Assembly (NCBI RefSeq): GCF_900167255.1
Contig: NZ_FUYB01000008.1
Location: 62,001 to 126,000, forward strand
Source of the DNA: Thiothrix eikelboomii
GTDB lineage: Bacteria; Pseudomonadota; Gammaproteobacteria; Thiotrichales; Thiotrichaceae
Direction of reading: 5' to 3'
DNA length: 64,000 nt
Each line of letters opens with the position of its first letter. The stretch's first letter is position 1. This document shows, one piece after another, positions 1 to 8,145 of the stretch. The position numbers were made by a program, and so were the translations under genes. The notes under the pieces were generated by a model. The model searched no databases and was not told the origin of the DNA. It saw nothing but the letters and a program-made list of their open reading frames with translations.

Positions 1-164
1 TGAATTGCGAACAATTAGCGGCCTGTAATACGGAACAGTTGCAAATGCTGCAAGGTTTACTGAGTGAAGATAGTGCTCTACCTTTAGACCAGTGGGTGCA
101 AGCGGCGCGGTTACTGACTCAGCCTAATCAAACATCTCATGTGGCTAAGAGTCTGACTCACTAG
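1..164 (+). CDS. C-terminal end of an unidentified protein (partial)
   Basis: An open frame enters from the left edge (full codons from base 3) and ends at TAG 162-164, giving about 53 residues that end in AKSLTH. The fragment has two cysteines near its start and a Leu/Gln-rich, probably helical composition. I do not recognise the family. It converges with the minus-strand gene that ends at 197. That it codes is inferred only from the uninterrupted frame and codon use like its neighbours. Confidence 0.5.
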   Translation, partial: NCEQLAACNTEQLQMLQGLLSEDSALPLDQWVQAARLLTQPNQTSHVAKSLTH

Positions 165-196
165 CTGAGAAAAGCGCAGAAACCATTAAGATCTCG

Positions 197-706
197 CTAA
201 AAACTATTTTTCGGTTTGCTATTAGCGGTTTCTGTGGTTTTAACTAATAAATAACCTTTTTGCAGCGTTTCATTATACATCAAAGCTAGGCTACGATTTT
301 CGGTCTTGCCTGAAAAATAAGTTTCGCGCTTCAACTCAGCAGGCTGCCACCAAGCCAACTTGGGTGCAGCCGTTAACCACAAGGTTTGCAAGCTCACTGG
401 ATCTAGAGTTTCTTGCTTAAGGCGGGCATTAATCACAAATTGTACAACTGGCTCACGAGTGGCTTCAAACATAAGCCACGCCGTGCTACCAGTGGCAGTC
501 CGCTGACGCAGCGCTTGTGCTGATTTAATCTGCTCGGGTTTAACGCCAAACCAATCAGCGACTGCTTGACGGGCATCCTCAGGTTTAGCTTGCTGATAGC
601 TAGACGCACTCACAGGTAAGAGCCAATCAGCAATATACGGGGTTGCGGTTAAAACCAGCCCCAATACAATCAAAATCCCCATTAACACGGGAAAAAAATA
701 CTTCAT
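197..706 (-). CDS. Hypothetical membrane-anchored protein, 169 aa
   Basis: An N-terminal hydrophobic segment (about residues 4-27) is followed by a soluble domain of about 140 residues, so the protein is probably a single-pass inner-membrane protein with a periplasmic domain, or an exported one. The soluble part has a DWFGVKPEQI stretch and several aromatic residues, but no catalytic motif I recognise. The start codon lies directly next to the stop of the upstream TatD-like gene on the same strand, so the two are probably co-transcribed. Function unknown. Confidence 0.7.
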   Translation of the reverse strand: MKYFFPVLMGILIVLGLVLTATPYIADWLLPVSASSYQQAKPEDARQAVADWFGVKPEQIKSAQALRQRTATGSTAWLMFEATREPVVQFVINARLKQETLDPVSLQTLWLTAAPKLAWWQPAELKRETYFSGKTENRSLALMYNETLQKGYLLVKTTETANSKPKNSF

Positions 707-1480
707 TTACCTTATCCCAAATAAAACTTGTGCATTAGTCGTCGTAGTCTGTGCGATCTTTGCTAATGAACAATCACGCAACTCCGCTAAAGCACTAGCG
801 ATCACCGGCAAGCGTAACGGCGTATTACGCTGCCCACGCCATTGGCTATCTGGCTGATCAGGGGCATCGGTTTCTAACAATAAACGCTCAAGTGGTACAG
901 TTTTCAAGACTTGCCTTAAGCGTTGTGCACGCGCATACGTCAAAGTCCCACCCGCACCTAAATAAAAACCGTTGGCAATCAATTGATCAGCCTGTTGCTG
1001 GCTACCCGCAAAGCTATGGATCACACCGCGCAAACCACCGATGCGCCGAATATTTGCCAATACCGCATCCACTGAACGTCGAGCATGGACAATCACTGGC
1101 AAATCAAAATGCTTAGCCAGTTTTAATTGTGCGCTGAATAGCTCAGTTTGACGCTCTACTTCAAGTTCTGGCAAGAAGAAATCCAAGCCACACTCGCCCA
1201 CCGCAACCACCTGCGCCCGATCTGTGTCGAGCAAGCTAGCCAACTCAGTTAGGTGCTCATCCTTGTGTTCAGCTAAATAAATAGGATGCAAGCCATAAGC
1301 CGCATGCAGTTCGCTGCGCTTGATACACCACGCCTGAATCCCCGCCCAACTGGCTTGCGTGATCGCAGGTATGATTAAATCACTCACCCCAACGGCGGGC
1401 ATACAGCCTAAGATTTCAGCACGATCGTGGCTAAAGCTCAGATCATCAAAATGACAATGTGTATCAATTAAACGGATGAT
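707..1480 (-). CDS. yjjV: TatD-family metal-dependent hydrolase, YjjV-like
   Basis: TatD enzymes are TIM-barrel metal-dependent phosphoesterases/DNases. The N-terminal metal motif IDTHCHFD, the GECGLDFF strand, the VIVHARRS histidine, the HSFAGS motif and LLLETDAPD are all present, and the protein resembles E. coli YjjV along its length. The first ATG in frame (codon at 1400-1402) would remove the essential HxH motif. Between that ATG and the upstream in-frame stop (1508-1510) there is no ATG, GTG or TTG. The N-terminus therefore needs a rare start, most likely one of the ATC codons at 1480 or 1477, about 8 bases after an AGGA sequence. I set the start at 1480; a sequencing error or assembly indel is the alternative. 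The family call is certain, the start is not. Confidence 0.85.
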   Translation of the reverse strand: MIRLIDTHCHFDDLSFSHDRAEILGCMPAVGVSDLIIPAITQASWAGIQAWCIKRSELHAAYGLHPIYLAEHKDEHLTELASLLDTDRAQVVAVGECGLDFFLPELEVERQTELFSAQLKLAKHFDLPVIVHARRSVDAVLANIRRIGGLRGVIHSFAGSQQQADQLIANGFYLGAGGTLTYARAQRLRQVLKTVPLERLLLETDAPDQPDSQWRGQRNTPLRLPVIASALAELRDCSLAKIAQTTTTNAQVLFGIR

Positions 1481-1554
1481 TTTCCAAGTCCTGTTTTTGT
1501 TGCTATGCTAAACGCGGCATAACGAAGAAAAAAATAAACCGGAGTCTTTGCGCC

Positions 1555-3216
1555 ATGCGTATTAGCTTAGTAGTCTTATGTGGTCTTTCAATTAGCTGGG
1601 TTTTCCCTCAATCCGTTGAGGCTGATGTACAGGCTAATTCCAGTATTAGCGCCGTCACAGTATACCCTGATAGCGCTCGAATTACGCGCACAACCACGCT
1701 CAACCTGCCTGCGGGCGAAACCAAAATTAGCCTACCCGGTTTACCTTTGCAAATGGATACCAATTCACTACGGGTTGCAGGTACAAGTACCACTGCTGTT
1801 AGTTTAGGTAGCGTTCAACTCGCGGAGCAATTAAGCTCTGAAGCGGTACAAGCTCGTGAGCGCCAATTAGAAGCTGAGATTCGCCGTTGGCAGGAAAAAC
1901 GTCAAGAAGTCGCGGACACTAAAACTCGAGCTGAACAGCAGCTCGCTTTCATTCGCGCCACAGGTTTGCAGCCAACCAGTAAAGAAGAGACCGCCCAAGG
2001 TGCGCAGCGACTACCTTTAAATCAATGGCAACAAGCATGGCAAACCTTAGAAACAGCCACTGCCGAGGCTCAAGCCAAGGTACGCGCTGCAGACAAGACC
2101 TTGCAAGAGTTTGATAAAGGCCTCACACAATTACAAGAACAATTGGAGCAAATTGCTACCGGTGAAACCAGTAATCGCACCGCCAGCCTCTATGTCAAAG
2201 CGGCTGAGGCCAGCCAGTTAACCCTGAGTTTAAGCTATCAAATACCCGCCGCGAATTGGACACCGGTTTATGAGGCTGAATTAGACAGTAATACAGGCCA
2301 ATTACAATTCAAAACTCAAGCCGCGATTCAACAAAATACGGGGGAAGATTGGGCAAATGTGCCAGTAAAGCTATCCACCTTGCGCCCAACCGCCAGTGCC
2401 AGCTTACCAGAACTCAATAGCTGGGTGATTTCTTTATATGAGCCTCAACCCATGCCCACCAGAAGTGCAGTCGCTGAAATGGCAGCGGATATAGCGATGC
2501 CGATGTCGCCTGCACCTGCAGAACCTCGCGCTGCTATCCGTCAGCAAAAAGCACGCCCTATCACCCTGTCTGAAGAAAATAGCGCACTCATGACCGGCAA
2601 TTATAATGCCGAATACCAAGTTCCGGGATTACTGACGCTTAGCTCGGGTAGTGATACCCGCCGGGTGACTTTAGGCAGTCAAACCCTCGCCGCTAAATTA
2701 CAACTAAGCAGTGCGCCACGCTTCGATCCACGGGCTATTTTAACCACTGAGGCAAGCTATCAAGGTCAAGCACCGCTGATTCCGGGTATAGTGGCTTTAT
2801 ATCGAGATGGTAACTTTATTGGTAACTCAAGCTTGCCTGAACTCAAACCGGGTGAATTAATGAAATTGGCCTTTGGTGAAGATGATCGCGTGAAAATTCT
2901 CTTCCAACCTACACCGGAAAAAACCACACCAGCAGGTCTACTCAGTAACCGTAAACGTCTCGATTATAGTTATCGAGTCACGGTTCATAATCAGCATGCT
3001 GAAGCACGCAGCGTGAAACTCTATGACGCGATCCCAGTTGCCAACACCGCCGAGATCAGCGTGACGCCCACAGGGGATCAGCCTAGTTTAAAAGATATAG
3101 AGCATAAACAAGGCGTGTATGCTTGGATAAGGGACGTGTCTGCAGCGGGTCAGGTCGAGGTTAATTATGGTTATAGCCTGAGTTATCCTCAAGATCAGTC
3201 TTTATCTGGACTTTAA
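1555..3216 (+). CDS. MuiA-like secreted protein (DUF4140/DUF4139)
   Basis: A 553-residue exported protein: signal peptide about 1-23 (ending SVEA), an N-terminal DUF4140-type domain (VTVYPDSARITR, about 33-110), a Glu/Gln-rich coiled-coil (about 90-210), then a DUF4139-type beta-rich domain to the C-terminus. This order is that of the mucoidy-inhibitor MuiA family, whose biochemical role is not established. A GGAG sits about 10 bases before the ATG. The next gene starts 2 bases after the stop, so the two form an operon. The family assignment is fairly sure; the effect on capsule or mucoidy seen in other bacteria should not be assumed here. Confidence 0.85.
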   Translation: MRISLVVLCGLSISWVFPQSVEADVQANSSISAVTVYPDSARITRTTTLNLPAGETKISLPGLPLQMDTNSLRVAGTSTTAVSLGSVQLAEQLSSEAVQARERQLEAEIRRWQEKRQEVADTKTRAEQQLAFIRATGLQPTSKEETAQGAQRLPLNQWQQAWQTLETATAEAQAKVRAADKTLQEFDKGLTQLQEQLEQIATGETSNRTASLYVKAAEASQLTLSLSYQIPAANWTPVYEAELDSNTGQLQFKTQAAIQQNTGEDWANVPVKLSTLRPTASASLPELNSWVISLYEPQPMPTRSAVAEMAADIAMPMSPAPAEPRAAIRQQKARPITLSEENSALMTGNYNAEYQVPGLLTLSSGSDTRRVTLGSQTLAAKLQLSSAPRFDPRAILTTEASYQGQAPLIPGIVALYRDGNFIGNSSLPELKPGELMKLAFGEDDRVKILFQPTPEKTTPAGLLSNRKRLDYSYRVTVHNQHAEARSVKLYDAIPVANTAEISVTPTGDQPSLKDIEHKQGVYAWIRDVSAAGQVEVNYGYSLSYPQDQSLSGL

Positions 3217-3218
3217 TA

Positions 3219-4007
3219 ATGGCTGAAACAACTCCACTGCGCATCTGGCAAATTAGTGATACTCACTGCTATGCTGAAGATTCTTCTCGTTTAATTTGGT
3301 CACCTTTAGCGGTTTATCCTAATCAGTCTTTAAATCGAGTGTTAAGCTATTTAGCTGCCCAGTCAGGTCATGCGCTAGTTGTCAGTGGTGATTTAGCTCA
3401 GGAAGAAGTCGCTGCAACCTATCAACGTCTGAACAGTCTATTAGATTGTTTCCCAAGTCCGGTCTATGTACTACCCGGCAATCACGATACACCAGCTCTG
3501 ATGCAACTCGAGCTAACCAGTCAGAATGTACATTTCGTGCAACAGGTTCAATTAGGCAGTTGGCAGTTGCTATTTTTAGATAGTAGTCGCCCTCTGCATA
3601 GTGAAGGCTATCTCAGTACGGCTCAATTACAAGCCTTAGAAACTCGCTTAAAACAGCTGCCAGTTGATCAGCATGTCCTGCTGTTTTTACATCATCACCC
3701 ACTCACCATTGGCAGTCCGTGGATGGATCGGATGGGTTTACAACAAGCTGAACAATTTTGGGAGATCACTACCGCTTTTCCACAGGTTAAAGCGGTAGCC
3801 TTTGGGCATATTCATGCTGAATTTGTCGGTGCGGTCACCAATCAACAAGGTAATAAGATTGCTGTCTATGGGACACCTGCAACTTGTGTGCAACTGACCC
3901 ATGATGAAACTCGGCTAGGCTTTAAACATACTCAACCCGGTTGGCGCGAATTTCTACTTTATACCGATGGTCAACTAGCAACCAGCGTGCATTATTTACC
4001 AAGTTAA
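3219..4007 (+). CDS. cpdA: 3',5'-cyclic-AMP phosphodiesterase, CpdA/Icc family
   Basis: Calcineurin-like metallophosphoesterase that hydrolyses cAMP to AMP in the cytoplasm. All five metal-binding blocks are visible: D14-x-H16 in ISDTH, GD at 57-58, GNHD at 87-90, a run of three His at 158-160 and GHIH at 196-199. The length (262 aa) is normal for CpdA. It lies 2 bases after the muiA-like gene. Related class III cyclic nucleotide phosphodiesterases share these motifs, so the substrate is inferred from overall similarity. Confidence 0.88.
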   Translation: MAETTPLRIWQISDTHCYAEDSSRLIWSPLAVYPNQSLNRVLSYLAAQSGHALVVSGDLAQEEVAATYQRLNSLLDCFPSPVYVLPGNHDTPALMQLELTSQNVHFVQQVQLGSWQLLFLDSSRPLHSEGYLSTAQLQALETRLKQLPVDQHVLLFLHHHPLTIGSPWMDRMGLQQAEQFWEITTAFPQVKAVAFGHIHAEFVGAVTNQQGNKIAVYGTPATCVQLTHDETRLGFKHTQPGWREFLLYTDGQLATSVHYLPS

Positions 4008-4018
4008 GACCGCTCTCT

Positions 4019-4384
4019 TCAATAGGTCAAAATCTCTCGGCTCTCTTGCCATGCTTTGACCACATGAGGTGGTAACCTGCGTAAGCCTTCGGCCTCTAGC
4101 GCTAATCGTTCCGCGCCCACCGCGATGGGACGGCGACTGATGGCCAGCAGCCATTGTTCAGTCGGGTCAATCATTTTTCCTGTGGGCTGCCGAGCCAACA
4201 GCGTATTAACATCAACCGCCATCGGATCAAGTGCCGCTCCTGAAGCAGCCACCCCAGCCGAATTCTCTGTCAGTGCAGTCATATTCTCCGTGGCCTCATC
4301 CTTTGCCTCGGCCCAAGTAGCGCCATTTAAGCTGCCGAACAATATCATGATAAGGCAAGGCCGTATCCATTGTATTTTACTCAT
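4019..4384 (-). CDS. Hypothetical secreted protein, 121 aa
   Basis: Signal peptide about 1-25 (cleavage near TWA-EAK), then a low-complexity Ala/Glu/Thr stretch and a C-terminal region of about 60 residues containing DPTEQWLLAISRR. I know no domain that matches. The gene lies 18 bases downstream of the GH26 glycosidase gene on the same strand, so it is probably translated from the same transcript. A role in the periplasm is inferred from the signal sequence alone. Confidence 0.6.
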   Translation of the reverse strand: MSKIQWIRPCLIMILFGSLNGATWAEAKDEATENMTALTENSAGVAASGAALDPMAVDVNTLLARQPTGKMIDPTEQWLLAISRRPIAVGAERLALEAEGLRRLPPHVVKAWQESREILTY

Positions 4385-4402
4385 AATCCCCTCGCTCTTT
4401 AT

Positions 4403-5437
4403 CTAGGGTGTGGTTAAGTTCATGGTACTAACTGACTGAGGTGTGCTCGTGTAATAGGGGTCATTGACCTGTAAATTATAGGCACTCAATCCAGTGTTAT
4501 TGCTGTTATGCAAAGCCCAACTTAGTTCTTTGTTAATATTGAACCATGACACGGCACGAATGGCCGGATAATCTGTTTTCAGACGCTCAAACATATCCGC
4601 GACCCACACCGCTTTACTTTGACCGGCATCCGTATTATTACCATTTTGACCGTAAGTGGCATTGGGTAAATCAGCCGATTCAGCACTAGCAACCTCACCG
4701 AGCAAGATCGGTTTATAGGGATAATTATCCACCAAGGATAAATAGGGTATACTGAAGGTCTCATCGAAACTTTTCCAATGCGACCAAGTATAATTAGTAC
4801 CCCAATTATAGCCGTCAATGCCGGTCCAATCGACCACATCATCCCCCGGATAATAAAGAGTCACATCATTATAATTATCAGCACTTACATTATTGATGCA
4901 CCAAACCCATTCAATCTGTTGATTGATACCTGCCGCAGTAAATTTGGCATGTAGATAACGCCAAGCCGCTTTGTAAGCATCGGGGCTGTTTCCCCATGAA
5001 TACCAGCGACCATTAAACTCATGAGCAAAGCGTAAGAGGATACGGGGCTTTTTATCAGCCGGATAAGCAGACTGAAACCACTTGAAACCATTAATCCATT
5101 TTTGGATGTAAGCATCCCACTGCCCAGCGCTAATCTGCGTCAACAGATTAACCCCTGACTGATTTTTGGTGGCAGGCATCCAAGAGATCATCGGCATAGC
5201 ACCCCGCGAAATAATATTATCGCTTTGGTACTTGAGATAACCCCAGTCATAATCAAAGTTGGAGAATAGATTAACAACCGCCATTGGCTTAGTTGTCAGA
5301 GTATTGAAGCGGTCGATTTCAGCTAGCGACCAACCATCACCTTTCACATAGGCACCTAACATGACCTCAGCTTGTGTAGCCACAGGCATGCTAGCTAGCA
5401 ATGCTGCCACACTGACAGCGAGTACTTGTTTTTTCAT
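4403..5437 (-). CDS. Secreted glycoside hydrolase family 26 (beta-mannanase-like)
   Basis: GH26 enzymes are retaining endo-acting beta-glycosidases (mostly beta-1,4-mannanases, some xylanases or lichenases) in clan GH-A. The 344-aa protein has a signal peptide (1-23, ending TQA), the family's RFAHEFNGRWYSWG block with acid/base candidate E140, and ILLGEVAS with nucleophile candidate E248. VVDWTGIDGYNW is another typical strand. No carbohydrate-binding module is attached. A small secreted protein gene follows. No other polysaccharide-degradation gene is nearby, so the substrate cannot be read from context; it could act on the cell's own matrix glycan. Family sure, substrate unknown. Confidence 0.88.
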   Translation of the reverse strand: MKKQVLAVSVAALLASMPVATQAEVMLGAYVKGDGWSLAEIDRFNTLTTKPMAVVNLFSNFDYDWGYLKYQSDNIISRGAMPMISWMPATKNQSGVNLLTQISAGQWDAYIQKWINGFKWFQSAYPADKKPRILLRFAHEFNGRWYSWGNSPDAYKAAWRYLHAKFTAAGINQQIEWVWCINNVSADNYNDVTLYYPGDDVVDWTGIDGYNWGTNYTWSHWKSFDETFSIPYLSLVDNYPYKPILLGEVASAESADLPNATYGQNGNNTDAGQSKAVWVADMFERLKTDYPAIRAVSWFNINKELSWALHNSNNTGLSAYNLQVNDPYYTSTPQSVSTMNLTTP

Positions 5438-5565
5438 TGGGTTTGACCTCAGGTAGGAGAATTATTGGGATTACTAACCTGATGAACCCAGTATACAAGT
5501 TTACTGATGAAAGTATAGATTTTTTTGATTAATGGATGGTTTGATTTTATAGCAAACTTCAGTAC

Positions 5566-6231
5566 CTAAACCTCTACTGACTTCGCTTGCAGCCAATAGA
5601 TGCCTTCATACAGCTGTTTAACACCTTTAGCGAGAATACCATGTTGAGTATGACTAATATCCACTTGGGCTAGTTGGGTAATCTGGTATTGATCAGCGTA
5701 GTATTCCTGAACCTCTGCTGCAGGTACTGAGAAAGGCGGTCCACTGGTAATGGACTGATCATATTCTAGAGTGATTAATAAGGTCGGTTTAGCAGGCGCA
5801 ATTTGCTGGAGATGAGCGACATATTGCCAACGCATATCTGGAGGCAGGGCAATCAAAGCTGCTCGATCATAAACTGCTTGGCAAGTTGCCAACTCAGCCA
5901 CCGTGAGTTGAAAGAAATCACCCAACAAAATACCTAAACCATCAACCTCCCAAAGCTCAAACGCCCCATACTGGCTGATCTTTGGCTCTAACTGATGTTC
6001 AGTGAAAAAATCCCGTACTGCAATTGGGCTTAATTCAATACCCAAAACCTCATAACCCGCCGAGCGCAGCCAAAGCATATCAATAGTTTTGCCACATAAA
6101 GGTACAAACACCTTTGAGCCTAGCGAGAGTTGAAGTTGAGGCCAGTAAGTTTGTAGATAAGGATTAATCTCGTCTTGGTGAAAACCAATTTGGTTTTGCT
6201 GCCACCGCTCATGCCAAAATCGGGCGCGCAT
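5566..6231 (-). CDS. tpm: Thiopurine S-methyltransferase family protein
   Basis: SAM-dependent methyltransferase of the TPMT family; bacterial members methylate thiols and, in some species, selenium or tellurium compounds. Translation from 6231 begins MRARFWHERW, the typical TPMT N-terminus (substrate loop with WQQNQIGFH), followed by VFVPLCGKTIDM (SAM site) and VLGIELS. This internal start was chosen over longer upstream ATGs because it gives the family's normal length (about 220 aa) and follows GAGAG; an adjacent ATG at 6234 is equally possible. It is divergent from bioD with about 10 bases between starts. The physiological substrate is unknown. Confidence 0.9.
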   Translation of the reverse strand: MRARFWHERWQQNQIGFHQDEINPYLQTYWPQLQLSLGSKVFVPLCGKTIDMLWLRSAGYEVLGIELSPIAVRDFFTEHQLEPKISQYGAFELWEVDGLGILLGDFFQLTVAELATCQAVYDRAALIALPPDMRWQYVAHLQQIAPAKPTLLITLEYDQSITSGPPFSVPAAEVQEYYADQYQITQLAQVDISHTQHGILAKGVKQLYEGIYWLQAKSVEV

Positions 6232-6244
6232 CATTAAGCTCTCT

Positions 6245-6958
6245 ATGCAGTTGAAAGTGCTGCAGTATAATAGAAAATTACCCAAACTTAGAGAATACAG
6301 CTTGAATCAAAGTTCTTTTGAAGCATGGCTAGAGCAAATCAGTCAATTGCCCGGCTTGTTTATGACAGGTACAGATACGGGCGTTGGCAAAACTTGGGTC
6401 GGAACACAGCTCTTACAGCATTTACGCCGATTAGGCTTGCATATTACCCCGCGCAAACCTGTCGAATCTGGGTGGTTAGCCGAGCAGATTACCGAAACAG
6501 ATAGCTGGAAACTCGCCATTAATGCCAGTGGTTTGCAGCCGTTAACCCACATTTGCCCGAATCCATTACTCGCCCCGCTTTCACCGCCGCGTGCTGCCCA
6601 CTATGAGGGTAAAACGCTGAGCATTCAACAACTAGCCAAACAATGCCAACCTAGGCACTCTCAGCCAAGCTTTCTTTATGTTGAAGGCGCAGGAGGCTTT
6701 TACTCTCCCTTAGCTCATGATGGTTTAAATGCAGATTTAGCCCAAGCGTTAAAGCTCCCGGTCTTATTAGTTAGTGAAGATCGGGTGGGCTGTATTAATC
6801 AGATTCTGCTGACTGCAGCAGCGATCCAAGCCCGCCAATTAAGCTTAGTCGCCGTCATTCTCAACCCTAGGTACTCAACGCCACCTAAGGGTATGGATAA
6901 CCAGCAAGACTTACAAGCCTTACTGGCTGTACCGATTATTCGCTGGCCATCTGCTTAA
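6245..6958 (+). CDS. bioD: Dethiobiotin synthetase BioD
   Basis: ATP-dependent carboxylation of 7,8-diaminopelargonic acid to dethiobiotin, the second-last step of biotin synthesis, in the cytoplasm. Counting from ATG 6245, the P-loop TGTDTGVGKT is at 41-50, KPVESG starts at K71, and the EGAGG loop starts at E147. About 35 residues precede the P-loop, more than usual, so the real start may be the TTG at 6302, whose product begins LNQSSFEAW. No other bio gene is in the window. Its stop overlaps by 4 bases the convergent stop of the PilU-like gene. Confidence 0.88.
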   Translation: MQLKVLQYNRKLPKLREYSLNQSSFEAWLEQISQLPGLFMTGTDTGVGKTWVGTQLLQHLRRLGLHITPRKPVESGWLAEQITETDSWKLAINASGLQPLTHICPNPLLAPLSPPRAAHYEGKTLSIQQLAKQCQPRHSQPSFLYVEGAGGFYSPLAHDGLNADLAQALKLPVLLVSEDRVGCINQILLTAAAIQARQLSLVAVILNPRYSTPPKGMDNQQDLQALLAVPIIRWPSA

Positions 6959-8142
6959 ATTTCAAGATTAACCGTCATTTTGTTTTTCGTCGACTCTAAA
7001 ATCTTTTCATACACACTTGGCTCGGACGCTGCCTTATTGTTATCAGCGGCAAAACTACCGTTGCCAAAGCTAATTTGCCACTCCAGATTATTCCGGGAAC
7101 TAGCATGCTCTAAGGCATGAGCCTTAGTGATTTTCTTATCACGCAGTAAACGGTACAAAGACTGATCAAAACTCACCATACCGTCTGAAGTACCCTTCTC
7201 AATAATCTCGGGTAGATCATTAAAATGACCTTTACGGATTAACTCTGCCACATAAGGTGTATTCACTAGCACTTCGGCCGCTAAGTGAATACTTTCACCA
7301 CTTGAGGCTGGGATCAAACGCTGTGCGACAATGGCACGCAAATTCAGGGATAAATCCATCAAGACTCGGTTTTTATCTTCACTACTAAACAGGTATAAAA
7401 TCCGTTCCAGCGCTTGCACGACATTAATCGCATGTAAGGTCGAGATCACTAAATGCCCAGTATCCGCAAAACCTAACACTGCACCCATCGTAGCAGAATC
7501 CCGCGCCTCCCCAACCATAATCATATCCGGTGCTTCACGCATCGCTTCACGCATGGCATTGGCATAACTTAAGGTATCAAAGCCGACTTCACGCTGCCCA
7601 ACAATGGATTGCCCATGCTTAAAGGTGTATTCAATCGGATCTTCAATCGTCAGAATATGCCCACAATGCCGTTCATTTCGATACTGAATCAGGGAAGCCA
7701 TCGAGGTGGACTTACCAGAACCCGTCGAGCCTACGAACAGAATTAAGCCATCCCGACGCATCACCAGTTCTTTTAAGATGACAGGCAGATCCAATTCATC
7801 GGGAGAGGCAATATTACTGCGAATATGCCGCACCACCATCGAAACTTCGCCACGCTGAAAATACAAATTCATCCGAAAGCGACCAATGCCCTTCAGCGCA
7901 ATCCCTTTATTAAACTCACGATTGCTATAGAAAGCCTCCATTTCGCTAGAGGTCAGGACTTCTTCCGCCAACTGGCGAATATTACCGGGCTTCATGGGTT
8001 CTTTGCTGATTTTGCGCAAAGCCCCACGAACTTTCACGGAGGCGTGCGCCCCCGTCGTTAGATAAATATCGGATGCCTGTTGCTTAACCATCATATGCAA
8101 TAATGGTGACAGGCGCATATCCTCTTCAATTAGATTAGCCAT
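6955..8142 (-). CDS. PilT/PilU-family ATPase, third paralogue
   Basis: Type IV pilus retraction-type secretion ATPase, closest in look to PilU. Walker A GSTGSGKST is at 138-146, the Asp box around ILTIEDPIEY at 163-172, and a Walker B region MIMVGEARD at 207-215, where the usual hydrophobic residue of GE[MVI]RD is Ala. The His box TGHLVISTLH (228-237) ends in AIN rather than the more usual ANS. A C-terminal extension of about 40 residues is rich in Asn, Ala and Lys. It follows the second ATPase gene by 3 bases. PilU partners usually need PilT to retract pili; whether this copy is catalytic, regulatory or specialised is unknown. Confidence 0.88.
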   Translation of the reverse strand: MANLIEEDMRLSPLLHMMVKQQASDIYLTTGAHASVKVRGALRKISKEPMKPGNIRQLAEEVLTSSEMEAFYSNREFNKGIALKGIGRFRMNLYFQRGEVSMVVRHIRSNIASPDELDLPVILKELVMRRDGLILFVGSTGSGKSTSMASLIQYRNERHCGHILTIEDPIEYTFKHGQSIVGQREVGFDTLSYANAMREAMREAPDMIMVGEARDSATMGAVLGFADTGHLVISTLHAINVVQALERILYLFSSEDKNRVLMDLSLNLRAIVAQRLIPASSGESIHLAAEVLVNTPYVAELIRKGHFNDLPEIIEKGTSDGMVSFDQSLYRLLRDKKITKAHALEHASSRNNLEWQISFGNGSFAADNNKAASEPSVYEKILESTKNKMTVNLEI

Positions 8143-8145
8143 AAT

